NCBI RefSeq assembly: GCF_038022665.1 | Contig: NZ_CP150629.1 | Span: 1,098,480 to 1,162,479 of the forward strand | DNA length: 64,000 nucleotides | Direction: 5' to 3' | Source of the DNA: Methanolobus sp. WCC4 | GTDB lineage: Archaea; Halobacteriota; Methanosarcinia; Methanosarcinales; Methanosarcinaceae | Position numbers and translations under genes: made by a program | The notes under the pieces: generated by a model | Seen by the model: the letters and a program-made list of their open reading frames with translations, nothing else | What the model was told of the DNA's origin: nothing | Databases searched by the model: none | Part shown: positions 38,860 to 46,777 of the stretch, piece after piece | How positions within the stretch are numbered: position 1 is the first letter of the stretch | How the letters are laid out: every line of letters begins with the position of its first letter

Positions 38860-39081
38860 GAAATGAATCACCTGGGTTTCTTAAAAGAGTGATGTTGGAT
38901 CAATTATATAGTATAGAGGTATTGCACATAGTTCTTTGGTTTTATATTTGTCGATTATTCTGTGAATGTCATCATATGTATCTGTTGAACCTTTATCCGG
39001 TTATGTATCTAATTCCAGATGATCATGTCATCCATCCTGTAATGTGTCCCTGCCAGGTCCTAAATTGGGACACACCTATTA

Positions 39082-39180
39082 ATGGCATCTCATGATAATG
39101 AAAATGTATCTTGGAACAAAGGATTAGGTGAATTTTGGAAGGTGGTCTTCGAAAATGTTTCAGACACCTTGCCTGTGTAA
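39082..39180 (+). CDS. Possible small ORF of 32 codons
   Basis: ATG to TAA, with a protein-like sequence containing LGEFWKVVFENVSDTLPV. It lies just after the GTGTCCC/GGGACAC hairpin and has no clear ribosome-binding site. It could be a real micro-protein, a gene remnant or chance. The family is not recognised. Confidence 0.2.
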   Translation: MASHDNENVSWNKGLGEFWKVVFENVSDTLPV

Positions 39181-39359
39181 TGTATCAACAATTATTAATT
39201 TTATATAGAGATAGTGTGTATATATTTTATTATATTATTGAATTGATGGAATACTATTTCACCTTCATTCACAAACCTGCAATAAGGATGATCATAGATG
39301 GCGATGGAATAAAATGAGGGATCTTCTTCGCTGATTGAAAATATGCATAAGGGATTCCT

Positions 39360-39620
39360 GGTATATGAAAGGGAAGCCTTTTTGAGAGAACTCTGCATGA
39401 CAGGAGCTTGCCAGGAAAGTTGTAGGGATCTTCGTTTTTCGGTTCAGGACCTTTTCTTCAATTTCCAGAACCATGAAATGAACCATTTTTTGTATCTTAT
39501 GAGGTGATTCCTGATTATAAATTATGGGATGTTGCACCTTATTATTTTGTTCTATATTTGCCGACCATAGACTTTGGTATCATGATTAGATTCCAATGAT
39601 TTCTTTGATCATTGTGATGT
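39360..39620 (-). pseudogene. Decayed duplicate of the proA 5' end and promoter
   Basis: On the minus strand the segment around 39448-39486 matches the proA translation start almost base for base (GACCTTTTCTTCAATTTC then ACCATGAAATGAA on the plus strand). It encodes MVLEIEEKV where proA has MVTEIEEKV. Homology fades into the coding side (LASS aligned with LASV) and extends 120-140 bases into the upstream side (GTGAT, TTGCAC and TATATTTG blocks in the same order). The frame continues without further proA similarity. It is read as a partial tandem duplication followed by decay. Confidence 0.75.
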
Positions 39621-39847
39621 GTCTATACATGAACCGAAAGCTAGCAATTGATTTTTCCCTATTTATCAGTTTGTGCGAATAAAAGTAATCAGTAATATTG
39701 TTAAGTAATTTATTTCCGAATAGTATATTGTATTTTCTATAATTGTATATATACATTTAGAAAGGTTTATATGTTGCAATCTTCATAATTAATTTTGTAT
39801 AGGTTAGTTGGAATATTTAATTCAACAAAAAAAAGTGGTGGTACTAT

Positions 39848-40630
39848 ATGAATAAAAGGGGTTTAGTAACTTTAATTGGAGCTTTGCTGATCTTCGTTGT
39901 TGCATTTGCAGGACCTGCAGCAGCGAACAGTGGTGATGTACAGGTTAATTATTCGATATCTCCTGATACATTAACGTTAAGTGGGAAGGGTAAATACATT
40001 TCTGTAGAGATATTCAACACAGATCCGCACAATTATAGTGTCAGTGATCTGAATCCGCAGTCAGTTGAACTTATGATCTGTCTGCCATCTGAATGTAATA
40101 TAGGTGGAAGGTGTCAATTTATTGGATTAGGGGAACTTGGTCTTGTCAAATCTCCTGAGATCAATGAAGGACAAAGTGACAACGTAGAAGATGATAAGCT
40201 CGTATTGATGTATAACAGGACTGAATTTTACGAGAAAGAGTTCTCATATGTATGCAATGGAGAATCAACAGAGACTAATGTAAAGGCTTATCTGGAAGAT
40301 GCCTGTGATGTTGATACAAACATTGGTGCGGTCAAGTTCAAGATACAAGGTAACTTCTATAATAATAATGTTTTCAAAGGGAATGCATTTTCAGTTGATG
40401 TCAGGATAAGCGGGGGTGAAGGTTCCGACGGCGGTGGTCATGACGAAGGTGGCTCCGGTGGTAACGGTGGTTCCGGTGGTGAAGGTGGCTGTGATGGAGA
40501 TCATGATGACGGTGGCTGTGATTGCGACCACGATAATGATGTCCCTGAAGCAATCCCGGAATTCCCATCAATTGTTATCCCACTTGTGGCAACAATCGGT
40601 ATGATGTTCGCTTTCCAGCGCAGAAAGTGA
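39848..40630 (+). CDS. PEF-CTERM surface protein
   Basis: The 260-aa exported protein has a signal peptide (LVTLIGALLIFVVAFAGPAAA). A beta-rich middle part has six or more cysteines. A low-complexity region follows at about residues 193-232 made of Gly, Asp, His, Ser and Cys. The C-terminus is IPEFPSIVIPLVATIGMMFAFQRRK, a PEF-CTERM sorting signal. It is probably cut and anchored by an archaeosortase. The His/Asp/Cys-rich stretch looks able to bind divalent metals (inference). No archaeosortase gene is in the window. Confidence 0.85.
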   Translation: MNKRGLVTLIGALLIFVVAFAGPAAANSGDVQVNYSISPDTLTLSGKGKYISVEIFNTDPHNYSVSDLNPQSVELMICLPSECNIGGRCQFIGLGELGLVKSPEINEGQSDNVEDDKLVLMYNRTEFYEKEFSYVCNGESTETNVKAYLEDACDVDTNIGAVKFKIQGNFYNNNVFKGNAFSVDVRISGGEGSDGGGHDEGGSGGNGGSGGEGGCDGDHDDGGCDCDHDNDVPEAIPEFPSIVIPLVATIGMMFAFQRRK

Positions 40631-40794
40631 TGATAACAACTTGAATAAATCTATCACATAATAGTGTCATGAACTTTTGAGAATGAAAAGCTCATGGCCT
40701 TCTTTTTTAGATATCCTTAAAGCGGTTATTTCGCTAAACAGGTTTTTTTTATTATTCGATATGAGTATTTAATAATTAGGGTAAATTCAGGCTA

Positions 40795-40928
40795 TGTAGA
40801 AATCCCCTAGATAATATGAACCACAGATGCACACAGATAAACGCAGGTACAAGTAAAACCAATATCTGTATCATCTGTGTTTATCTGCAGTTCTGGTTCA
40901 AAACTCGTTGAGGTGTAGGATTTCCACA
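40795..40928. mobile_element. MITE-like 134-bp inverted-repeat element
   Basis: The ends form an 11-bp terminal inverted repeat with one mismatch (TGTAGAAATCC at left, GGATTTCCACA at right). Inside, the arms remain imperfectly complementary (TGAACCA/TGGTTCA, and CAGATAAAC against GTTTATCTG), so the element could fold into one long hairpin. There is no coding sequence. The inner CAGATAAACNCAG-type sequence resembles dispersed extragenic repeats known from many prokaryotes. No clear target-site duplication is seen. Confidence 0.55.
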
Positions 40929-40961
40929 GAGCTGTTTTCTTTATTTAATATGCTATCTTCA

Positions 40962-40991
40962 ATTCTAAGTTAAGGATTCTTTACTTAGAGT
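40962..40991. repeat. 30-bp palindromic repeat, copy A
   Basis: Pattern ATTCTAAGTTAAGG-ATTC-TTTACTTAGAGT, an imperfect hairpin. Copies B and C lie at 41002-41031 and 43322-43351. Copies A and C also share the preceding ATGCTATCTTYAAT sequence. Confidence 0.75.
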
Positions 40992-41001
40992 TACAGTTTA
41001 T

Positions 41002-41031
41002 ATTCTAAGCAAAGGTTCCTTTACTTAGAAT
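41002..41031. repeat. 30-bp palindromic repeat, copy B
   Basis: Pattern ATTCTAAGCAAAGGTTCC followed by TTTACTTAGAAT, the best-preserved hairpin of the three copies. It lies ten bases after copy A. Confidence 0.75.
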
Positions 41032-41166
41032 TACCTCTGGCTTGTTAACTTATATTCTCATTCTCAAATGATTCAAGCAAATATCTGGAAGAAGCACTAA
41101 ATATTAATATAATTATATTAATCATGAAAACTTAGGACTGATTTGAATATTTATTATGGTGGATAA

Positions 41167-43041
41167 ATGGCAGATATTGGTGTCAAAAGGGGATATGAGG
41201 TCCTGCCTGACAATAGTGTAAGGTTCGGAATTAGGGTGATCAACAATAGCCCTGCCGCTATTTTAGATGTTGAGATAATTCTCGGTTATCCTGAATCTCT
41301 TTTTAAGTTGCATGATGGAAGGATCCAGAAACTTGGAAACATTCCTCCTGCAAAGGAACGTACTGCTAAATTCGTGCTCAAGCCTCTGGGCTGTGTCCAT
41401 CAGGAATATATTGGAGCAACTGTTCAGTATAACGACCATACATATGAGAAGAATCTGCTTAACATGCGCCGTAAGGAGATTCACTGTGTCTGTCCTTTCC
41501 TGCGGGCAAAGTCCATGAGTAAGGTCCAGTTTCTGCAACTTTCCTCAGCAGGACATTCAACGGAAGCAGGCCTGAACTTCGAAGGTGTTAGTTCGGAGCA
41601 GGTATTATCGTTCCTGATGCAGATCTGCACCAACCGCTTATACAAAGTGGAAGAACGCTTCGTGGACGGCGGGAAGATACTCTATCTTTCAAGTGAATCC
41701 ATTGGTGAGGATGCATATTACTTGCTGACCGTTCTGATAAAGGGGAATCAGGGACAAACTCTGGTGATGCTGCGGGCGGTATCCAATAAGGCCCATGGAT
41801 TACAGGGTTTTTTAAATGAGACCGTTTCCGAACTCAGACATCTTGTAAACACGGTAAAGTCCTCGAGGGAGATCGGTGTCATCAAACATGAGAAGGTTAT
41901 CAATATTATAGATTCAGTTGTTCAGCGCAGCAATTTTTCAGTGGATGGAAGTTCAGGTTCTGCGCATGTGCAGGAAAGCACCGTGCAGAGAAGTGAAATT
42001 ACCTCTTCCTCGGCAAAGGTCAATATTCAGGATAGTGTTGTGCAGCGCACCACTATAATAATGGATAGTGGAAAGAAGGAAGAAGAGGATGAACGCAAAG
42101 CCCTTGGAACCATTCGTCTGAGATCTGCTGAGGAAGCTGAGAGTAAGAGAATGGATGAGGTTTGGTCAAGGATAGAACGTGAGGAGCAAGAGCGTTTACA
42201 CAAAGAACAGGAAGAACAGCAAAGAAGGAAAGAGCAGGAACTCAAAGCCAGGATCGCTGAGAACAAAAGTAAAGAAAAGGTCCTATCAAGGGAACGTGAA
42301 GAACAGGGTAGAATGAAAAAAGCAGATTTCATCAACTCCATTGGCATACAATTCATAGCAATTCCTGCAGGTGAATTCATGATGGGTTCGAATGAATATG
42401 ATGAAGAGAAACCTGTTCACAAAGTAACAATTCCAAAGCCATTCCTGCTTGGTAAATATCCTGTAACTCAGAAAGAATGGTTTGCTGTGATGGGCAGCAA
42501 TCCTTCTCAATTTAAAGGTGATAACAGGCCAGTGGAGAATATTTCATGGAATGATGCACAGGAGTTTGTCAAAAGATTGAACACAAAGGAAGTTACGAAT
42601 AAGTACCGTCTGCCATCAGAGGCCGAGTGGGAGTATGCCTGCAGGGCGGGTACAAATACAAATTATTCCTTCGGAGATAGTGAATCACATATTGGGGATT
42701 ATGCATGGTATGAGGATAATTCAGGACACAAAACCCACCCAGTTGGTCAAAAGAAACCCAATCCTTGTAACCTTTATGATTTGCATGGGAATGTTTGGGA
42801 ATGGGTGCAGGATAATTGGCTTGGTTCCTATGAGGATAGTCTGAAACACGAAAAAAAGAATAAATTGATTTCCAGGTTCTTTGGTAAGAATCGGGAAAAA
42901 GATGATCTTAGTTTGCCCCGGGTCAGACGTGGCGGCGGCTGGATCAACCACGCCAGGAACTGCCGGTCAGCGACTCGCTACAACAGTGATTCGAACAACA
43001 GGTACGGCAGCATCGGTTTCCGTCTCCTCAGGGAAATGTAG
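41167..43041 (+). CDS. FGE/SUMF1 (C-type-lectin-fold) protein with coiled coil
   Basis: The 624-aa protein has an N-terminal domain of unknown fold (1-240). Three degenerate repeats with core DSVVQR follow (249-257, 269-278, 288-297), then a charged coiled coil (305-385). A formylglycine-generating-enzyme domain occupies 393-622 (PAGEFMMGSNE, LPSEAEWEYACRAGT, NLYDLHGNVWEW, RGGGWINHARNCR). Only one cysteine (Cys599) sits in the active-site segment, so sulfatase activation is unlikely and a binding role is more probable. The last 100 coding bases are about 60% G+C, far above the preceding part. They consist largely of NNY codons, as in variable regions of diversity-generating retroelements. Confidence 0.85.
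   Translation: MADIGVKRGYEVLPDNSVRFGIRVINNSPAAILDVEIILGYPESLFKLHDGRIQKLGNIPPAKERTAKFVLKPLGCVHQEYIGATVQYNDHTYEKNLLNMRRKEIHCVCPFLRAKSMSKVQFLQLSSAGHSTEAGLNFEGVSSEQVLSFLMQICTNRLYKVEERFVDGGKILYLSSESIGEDAYYLLTVLIKGNQGQTLVMLRAVSNKAHGLQGFLNETVSELRHLVNTVKSSREIGVIKHEKVINIIDSVVQRSNFSVDGSSGSAHVQESTVQRSEITSSSAKVNIQDSVVQRTTIIMDSGKKEEEDERKALGTIRLRSAEEAESKRMDEVWSRIEREEQERLHKEQEEQQRRKEQELKARIAENKSKEKVLSREREEQGRMKKADFINSIGIQFIAIPAGEFMMGSNEYDEEKPVHKVTIPKPFLLGKYPVTQKEWFAVMGSNPSQFKGDNRPVENISWNDAQEFVKRLNTKEVTNKYRLPSEAEWEYACRAGTNTNYSFGDSESHIGDYAWYEDNSGHKTHPVGQKKPNPCNLYDLHGNVWEWVQDNWLGSYEDSLKHEKKNKLISRFFGKNREKDDLSLPRVRRGGGWINHARNCRSATRYNSDSNNRYGSIGFRLLREM
42928..43026 (+). other. Candidate diversified (DGR-like variable) region
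   Basis: About 99 bases encode residues 588-620. At 14 positions (593-595, 598, 603, 605-608, 610, 611, 613-615) the codons are atc, aac, cac, aac, act, tac, aac, agt, gat, aac, aac, tac, ggc, agc. All can derive from AAC or AAT by changes at adenines only. The segment ends in GGTTTCCGTCTCCTC, a place where IMH-like ends lie in FGE-type targets. No template repeat or reverse transcriptase is in this window. The FGE family also favours such residues without DGR activity. Confidence 0.4.
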
Positions 43042-43321
43042 TCACTTTCGACTTACCTCTTTACAACTTTAATGAAGTATTTGTATGGGAACTCTGCATC
43101 TCATTCCGAACCAGTGCATGCGTAACGGCACAGGTTGGATGTGTAAAACGTTCAAATAATCCATTGCAAGAAAAAGGTATGCTCAGACTATTTTCTATCA
43201 AAAGTGATGAATGATCAGAGGGCTTCCTGGATGAGGTAATATGCAATTTGCTTACTGATACGGATGTCTGGTATACGTTTTCATTTTAATGAAATGATTC
43301 TGCATTTAAATGCTATCTTTA

Positions 43322-43351
43322 ATGCTAAGTAAAGGTTCCTCTACTTAGAAT
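43322..43351. repeat. 30-bp palindromic repeat, copy C
   Basis: Pattern ATGCTAAGTAAAGGTTCC then TCTACTTAGAAT, the same family as copies A and B on the other side of the FGE-fold gene. The preceding ATGCTATCTTTA also matches copy A. Confidence 0.75.
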
Positions 43352-43452
43352 GTCAAAGCGAATTCTAAATAAATCAGATTTACATTCAACATAAAAAAAG
43401 AGAATACTGTGTTTTTCCATCTCAAAAAAGTACAATGTCTGATAAACAGAAT

Positions 43453-43498
43453 GAACGCTGGCTAAAACTGCCAGCGTTCTTGTGGGGGTTTGGGGGTG
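43453..43498 (+). repeat. Perfect hairpin followed by G-rich tract
   Basis: GAACGCTGGC and GCCAGCGTTC form a perfect 10-bp stem around a 7-base loop (43453-43479). Two G5 runs and a GG follow (GTGGGGGTTTGGGGGTGG). There is no T-run, so it is not a standard terminator. Function unknown. Confidence 0.55.
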
Positions 43499-43701
43499 GT
43501 ACTATTTGAAAAATAGTTGCATGCTCCAATATGGTTAGCAGACATATAAACACTTTCATTTCAAATAAAATTGAAGTTCAAGTGGTTATTTTCTCATGTT
43601 GATCTTTCGCTAATCACCATTCTCTGACACATGTTAGCATGTAACAGCCATCTGGATATCTTTATCAATGATCATTTTGTATGACTTGGCAGGAGATCAA
43701 C

Positions 43702-45531
43702 ATGAGCACACGCGAGTATATGCTGGGAAACGTTGCAATTGCACGCGGTATCGTTGAAGGAGGCGGGCAGGTCATATCCGGTTATCCGGGAACACCGTCA
43801 TCAGAGATCATCGGTACACTGGCAGGAATGAAAGAAAGGGATTTTTACGTAGAATGGTCGGTCAATGAGAAGGTTGCACTTGAGGTGGCTGCAGGTGCTG
43901 CAATGACCGGTGTCCGGTCAGTGGTCACAATGAAGCACGTTGGCCTCAATGTAGCAGCAGATCCGTTACTCACCCTTGCCTACACAGGTGTCAAGGGCAG
44001 CATGATCATCATCGTTGCGGACGACCCGTCATGTCATTCATCACAGAACGAGCAGGACACCCGCAGATACTCACAATTCTCACTTATACCATGTCTTGAC
44101 CCCTGCACTCCCCAGGAGGCAAAGGACATGATCCCATACGCCTTTGAATTCTCTAATAAGGTCCAGATGCCTGTTATCTTCAGGCCTACAACACGTATCT
44201 CACACGGGAAATCCGATGTGGAGCTCGGACCCGTGAATGAGACAAGGCCCGCAGCAGAATTCGTCAAGGAACTTGAAAGATGGGTCATGGTCCCGAAGAA
44301 TGCAAGGGTACAGCATCCTCATCTTCTGGAACTGCAAAAGGATATTCTCAACGAGCTTGAGAACTCACCCTGGAACTCCCTGGAACTAAGTGATGGTGCC
44401 AAGGTTGGAGTTATTGCATCTGGCATTGCTTCTGTCTATGCAAAGGAAGCCATCATCAAACAGGGTATCAATGCATCATTCCTCAAGATAGGTACCTATC
44501 CTGTTCCTGAGAACAAGATCCGTACTCTCATGGAGAACTCAGAACGTATCATCATCTTCGAGGAGATGGAGCCTGTTGTTGAGGAACAGGTCAGGATCAT
44601 AGCACAGGAGACTGGCTCGAACGTTGAGGTGATCGGCAAGCTTCAGGGTCCTGTTCCGAGAATATACGAACTGAACACTGACATCTGTTCAGACGTTCTT
44701 GCAGACGTCCTTGAACTTGAAAGGCCGGATGTTCCGGCAGAGGTTGCAGAGGACTTCGATTACGACAGGTGCAGGATCGACCTGCCCATGCGTCCGCCTG
44801 TCATGTGTCCTGGATGTTCTCACAGGTCGACTTTCCATGTCATGAAAAAGGTCTACGGTAAGGATGCTATCTTCCCGAGTGATATCGGCTGCTACACACT
44901 GGGTATCCAGAGCGGTACAGTTGACACGACACTCTGTATGGGTGGAAGTATAACCGTAGCAAGTGGGATGTATCAGGCAGGAGAAAAGAAACCGATCTGC
45001 TGTTCCATTGGTGACTCCACATTCTTCCATACGGGGATGAACGGTCTGCTCAATGCTATCTATAATAAAGCGGACATCACAGTAACTATAGTGGACAACC
45101 GCATAACCGCAATGACCGGTCATCAGCCAAATCCCGGAATGGGTAAGCTTGTAACCGGTGAGGAAACCTCAGAGGTGGATCTGGAAGCATTATGTAAGGG
45201 ACTCGGTGCAGGTTTCGTTGAAACTGCTGACCCATATGACCTCAAGCAGACAGAAGAGGTCTTCAAAAGGGCAAAAGAATACAAAGGAACATCAGTTGTC
45301 ATCACAGAACAACTCTGTGTTATCGATGCAAAACGTTCCGGAATTCGCAGAACACCATTCACAATCGATGCAGAGAAATGTACTGGTTGCAGGCTGTGTG
45401 TGAACCTTGGCTGTCCTGCAATTGAATTCGATACAAATACAAGAAAGGCATCCATCAATGCGATGTGCACCGGCTGCGGAGTATGTGCAGCTTTGTGCAA
45501 GTTCGATGCCATTACGGAGGTGAAGAAATGA
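43702..45531 (+). CDS. iorA: Indolepyruvate:ferredoxin oxidoreductase, alpha subunit
   Basis: Oxidatively decarboxylates aryl pyruvates to aryl-acetyl-CoA with ferredoxin (or the reverse, in aromatic amino-acid synthesis). About 609 aa: a pyrimidine-binding TPP domain at the N-terminus (GYPGTPSSEIIG), a TPP-pyrophosphate domain (GDSTFFHTGMNGLLNA), and a C-terminal ferredoxin domain with two Cys clusters (CTGCRLCVNLGC and CTGCGVCAALC). An upstream ATG at 43681 is in frame, but ATG 43702 with GGAGAT six bases before it is preferred. The stop overlaps the iorB start (ATGA). Confidence 0.95.
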   Translation: MSTREYMLGNVAIARGIVEGGGQVISGYPGTPSSEIIGTLAGMKERDFYVEWSVNEKVALEVAAGAAMTGVRSVVTMKHVGLNVAADPLLTLAYTGVKGSMIIIVADDPSCHSSQNEQDTRRYSQFSLIPCLDPCTPQEAKDMIPYAFEFSNKVQMPVIFRPTTRISHGKSDVELGPVNETRPAAEFVKELERWVMVPKNARVQHPHLLELQKDILNELENSPWNSLELSDGAKVGVIASGIASVYAKEAIIKQGINASFLKIGTYPVPENKIRTLMENSERIIIFEEMEPVVEEQVRIIAQETGSNVEVIGKLQGPVPRIYELNTDICSDVLADVLELERPDVPAEVAEDFDYDRCRIDLPMRPPVMCPGCSHRSTFHVMKKVYGKDAIFPSDIGCYTLGIQSGTVDTTLCMGGSITVASGMYQAGEKKPICCSIGDSTFFHTGMNGLLNAIYNKADITVTIVDNRITAMTGHQPNPGMGKLVTGEETSEVDLEALCKGLGAGFVETADPYDLKQTEEVFKRAKEYKGTSVVITEQLCVIDAKRSGIRRTPFTIDAEKCTGCRLCVNLGCPAIEFDTNTRKASINAMCTGCGVCAALCKFDAITEVKK

Positions 45532-46124
45532 GTTCTGAAGGAATCTCTAAATTCGATCTTGTCATCGCCGGTGTGGGTGGACAGGGTACCATCCTTGCAT
45601 CGGATATCATTGGGAAGGCTGCCGTAAAGGGGAATATGTCCGTACGTGCAGCAGAGACTCACGGTATGGCGCAGCGTGGAGGCTCTGTGGTCAATCACAT
45701 CAGGCTTGGCTGTGAACTGGGTTCCATGATACCAATGAAAGGTGCAGATGTATTGCTGGCGCTCGAACCAAGTGAGGCTCTCAGGTATCTTGAATTCCTT
45801 TCCGACGATGGTACTATTATAGTGAACACAGACCCGATACTTCCGGTAACTGTAACATCAGGGCTCTGTACTTATCCGGATGTCGATGCTATTATCTCAA
45901 AACTGGAAGAAACGCATAAAGTAAAAGCCTTCAATGCAACCGAACTTGCAAAAGAAGCAGGACATCCACAGTCCATGAATGTTGTCATGGTGGGTGCGGT
46001 CTCGAATTACCTGCCAATATCTGTTGATACTATGCTTGAATGTGTGAAGGAACTCGTTCCTCCTAAGACCATCGACATCAATGCAAAGGCCTTCGAGATG
46101 GGCAGGAATATTGCTCAGGAATGA
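45528..46124 (+). CDS. iorB: Indolepyruvate:ferredoxin oxidoreductase, beta subunit
   Basis: About 198 aa, the gamma-type domain of 2-oxoacid oxidoreductases, with VIAGVGGQGTILASD near the N-terminus and ETHGMAQRGGSVVNHIR. It forms the IorAB complex. The ATG at 45528 overlaps the iorA stop in an ATGA junction, showing translational coupling. Confidence 0.94.
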   Translation: MSSEGISKFDLVIAGVGGQGTILASDIIGKAAVKGNMSVRAAETHGMAQRGGSVVNHIRLGCELGSMIPMKGADVLLALEPSEALRYLEFLSDDGTIIVNTDPILPVTVTSGLCTYPDVDAIISKLEETHKVKAFNATELAKEAGHPQSMNVVMVGAVSNYLPISVDTMLECVKELVPPKTIDINAKAFEMGRNIAQE

Positions 46125-46183
46125 TCACTGATCATCCTGAGAATCGTTTTTTGTTGTTTATGTGATGTTCAGGAAAAAGACGA

Positions 46184-46291
46184 TCACAGGTTGATGCCTG
46201 TGATATGTTCCTTTATTTGCTCTCTCATGTCCTCATTGTCCAGGGCAAAATCAATGATCGCTTTAACGTATTTTTCATCAACTGCACTATA
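46184..46291 (-). pseudogene. Possible C-terminal gene remnant
   Basis: A 35-codon minus-strand frame bounded by stops and lacking a start at its beginning. The peptide is amphipathic and protein-like (VDEKYVKAIIDFALDNE, then MREQIKEHITGINL). It reads like the C-terminal helix of a lost gene, but the family is not recognised and chance is possible. Confidence 0.25.
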
Positions 46292-46376
46292 TTAATAGTA
46301 TCAGTTCTATGTTATTCTTGTTGATCAGGTTTGTATCGTGCAAGAGTTCATTCCCATTTCTATTCCTTGCAAAGAC

Positions 46377-46384
46377 TTTATATA
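46377..46384 (+). promoter_or_regulatory. Candidate TATA box of the L3 operon
   Basis: TTTATATA is the best archaeal TATA-like sequence upstream of L3. Transcription would start near 46408. Weaker AT-rich candidates lie nearer the gene (around 46475 and 46526), so leader length is not certain. Confidence 0.4.
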
Positions 46385-46777
46385 TGATCTATTCCTTTTA
46401 TGGCGAAGCGTAGATTCTATAGTGATATAGTGATCTGCTTGTATTAAGATTACAGTGCGAAAAAGTCGGATTTAACATTAAGTATAATTGGGCCTCTTCA
46501 AGAATGCCCGCTTACACAGAATTGTGTTAAAATACTGGGATGTTTGGATCTTTTCGAGATGACCACTCAGTAATGCCCTTGGGCATGCTAGGGTCCGTTG
46601 ATGACTGGAGGAATGTACAGGTTTGGCGTTGAATGCGTATCATGAGGGTACGTGGAGTCCGCCTTATCATGTCCACTTCATTTCAATAGCGGTTCCTGCC
46701 TGACTTTCTTGCGTAAACTGGCCTATGCAAATTGCATGGACCTGCCAGAAAAATATGTGTAAATTAGGAGAATAATA

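Larger units (their letters stand above)
38860..39847. other. Long gene-poor intergenic region
   Basis: Almost 1 kb with no confident gene. It holds the proA promoter zone, a perfect 7-bp stem (GTGTCCC/GGGACAC, 39044-39073), a possible 32-codon ORF, a decayed copy of the proA 5' region and an AT-rich promoter zone (39690-39840) for the next surface protein. Confidence 0.6.
40631..41166. other. Intergenic region with repeats upstream of the FGE-fold gene
   Basis: Contains the 134-bp inverted-repeat element at 40795-40928 and two copies of a 30-bp palindrome (40962-40991, 41002-41031). The rest is AT-rich, with a promoter-like tract at 41095-41130. No coding sequence is seen. Confidence 0.6.
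43042..43701. other. Intergenic region with hairpins and a G-rich tract
   Basis: Contains palindrome copy C (43322-43351), a perfect 10-bp hairpin with an adjoining G-rich tract (43453-43498), and a 7-bp hairpin ACTATTT/AAATAGT just after it. The right end is the promoter zone of iorA. No coding sequence is recognised. Confidence 0.6.
46125..46777. other. Long gene-free leader of the ribosomal operon
   Basis: 653 bases. The left part carries a possible gene remnant (46184-46291, minus). A TATA box at 46377-46384 would give a leader of roughly 370 nt before L3. That leader has several small hairpins (ATGCCC/GGGCAT at 46573-46586; ATGCAA-A-TTGCAT near 46723). No tRNA or known structured RNA is recognised in it. 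Confidence 0.6.

Noticed and set aside
41167-43041. A true sulfatase-activating formylglycine-generating enzyme
   Set aside because: Only one cysteine lies in the active-site segment; the paired cysteines of real FGE are not present, and no sulfatase gene is nearby.
43681-43701. Upstream ATG of iorA as the start
   Set aside because: The ATG at 43702 has a GGAGAT site at correct spacing and gives the family's normal N-terminus.
46560-46777. A structured RNA such as RNase P RNA, SRP RNA or a C/D box guide in the L3 leader
   Set aside because: Conserved RNase P and SRP elements are absent, and the C and D box-like sequences are imperfect and about 100 bases apart.
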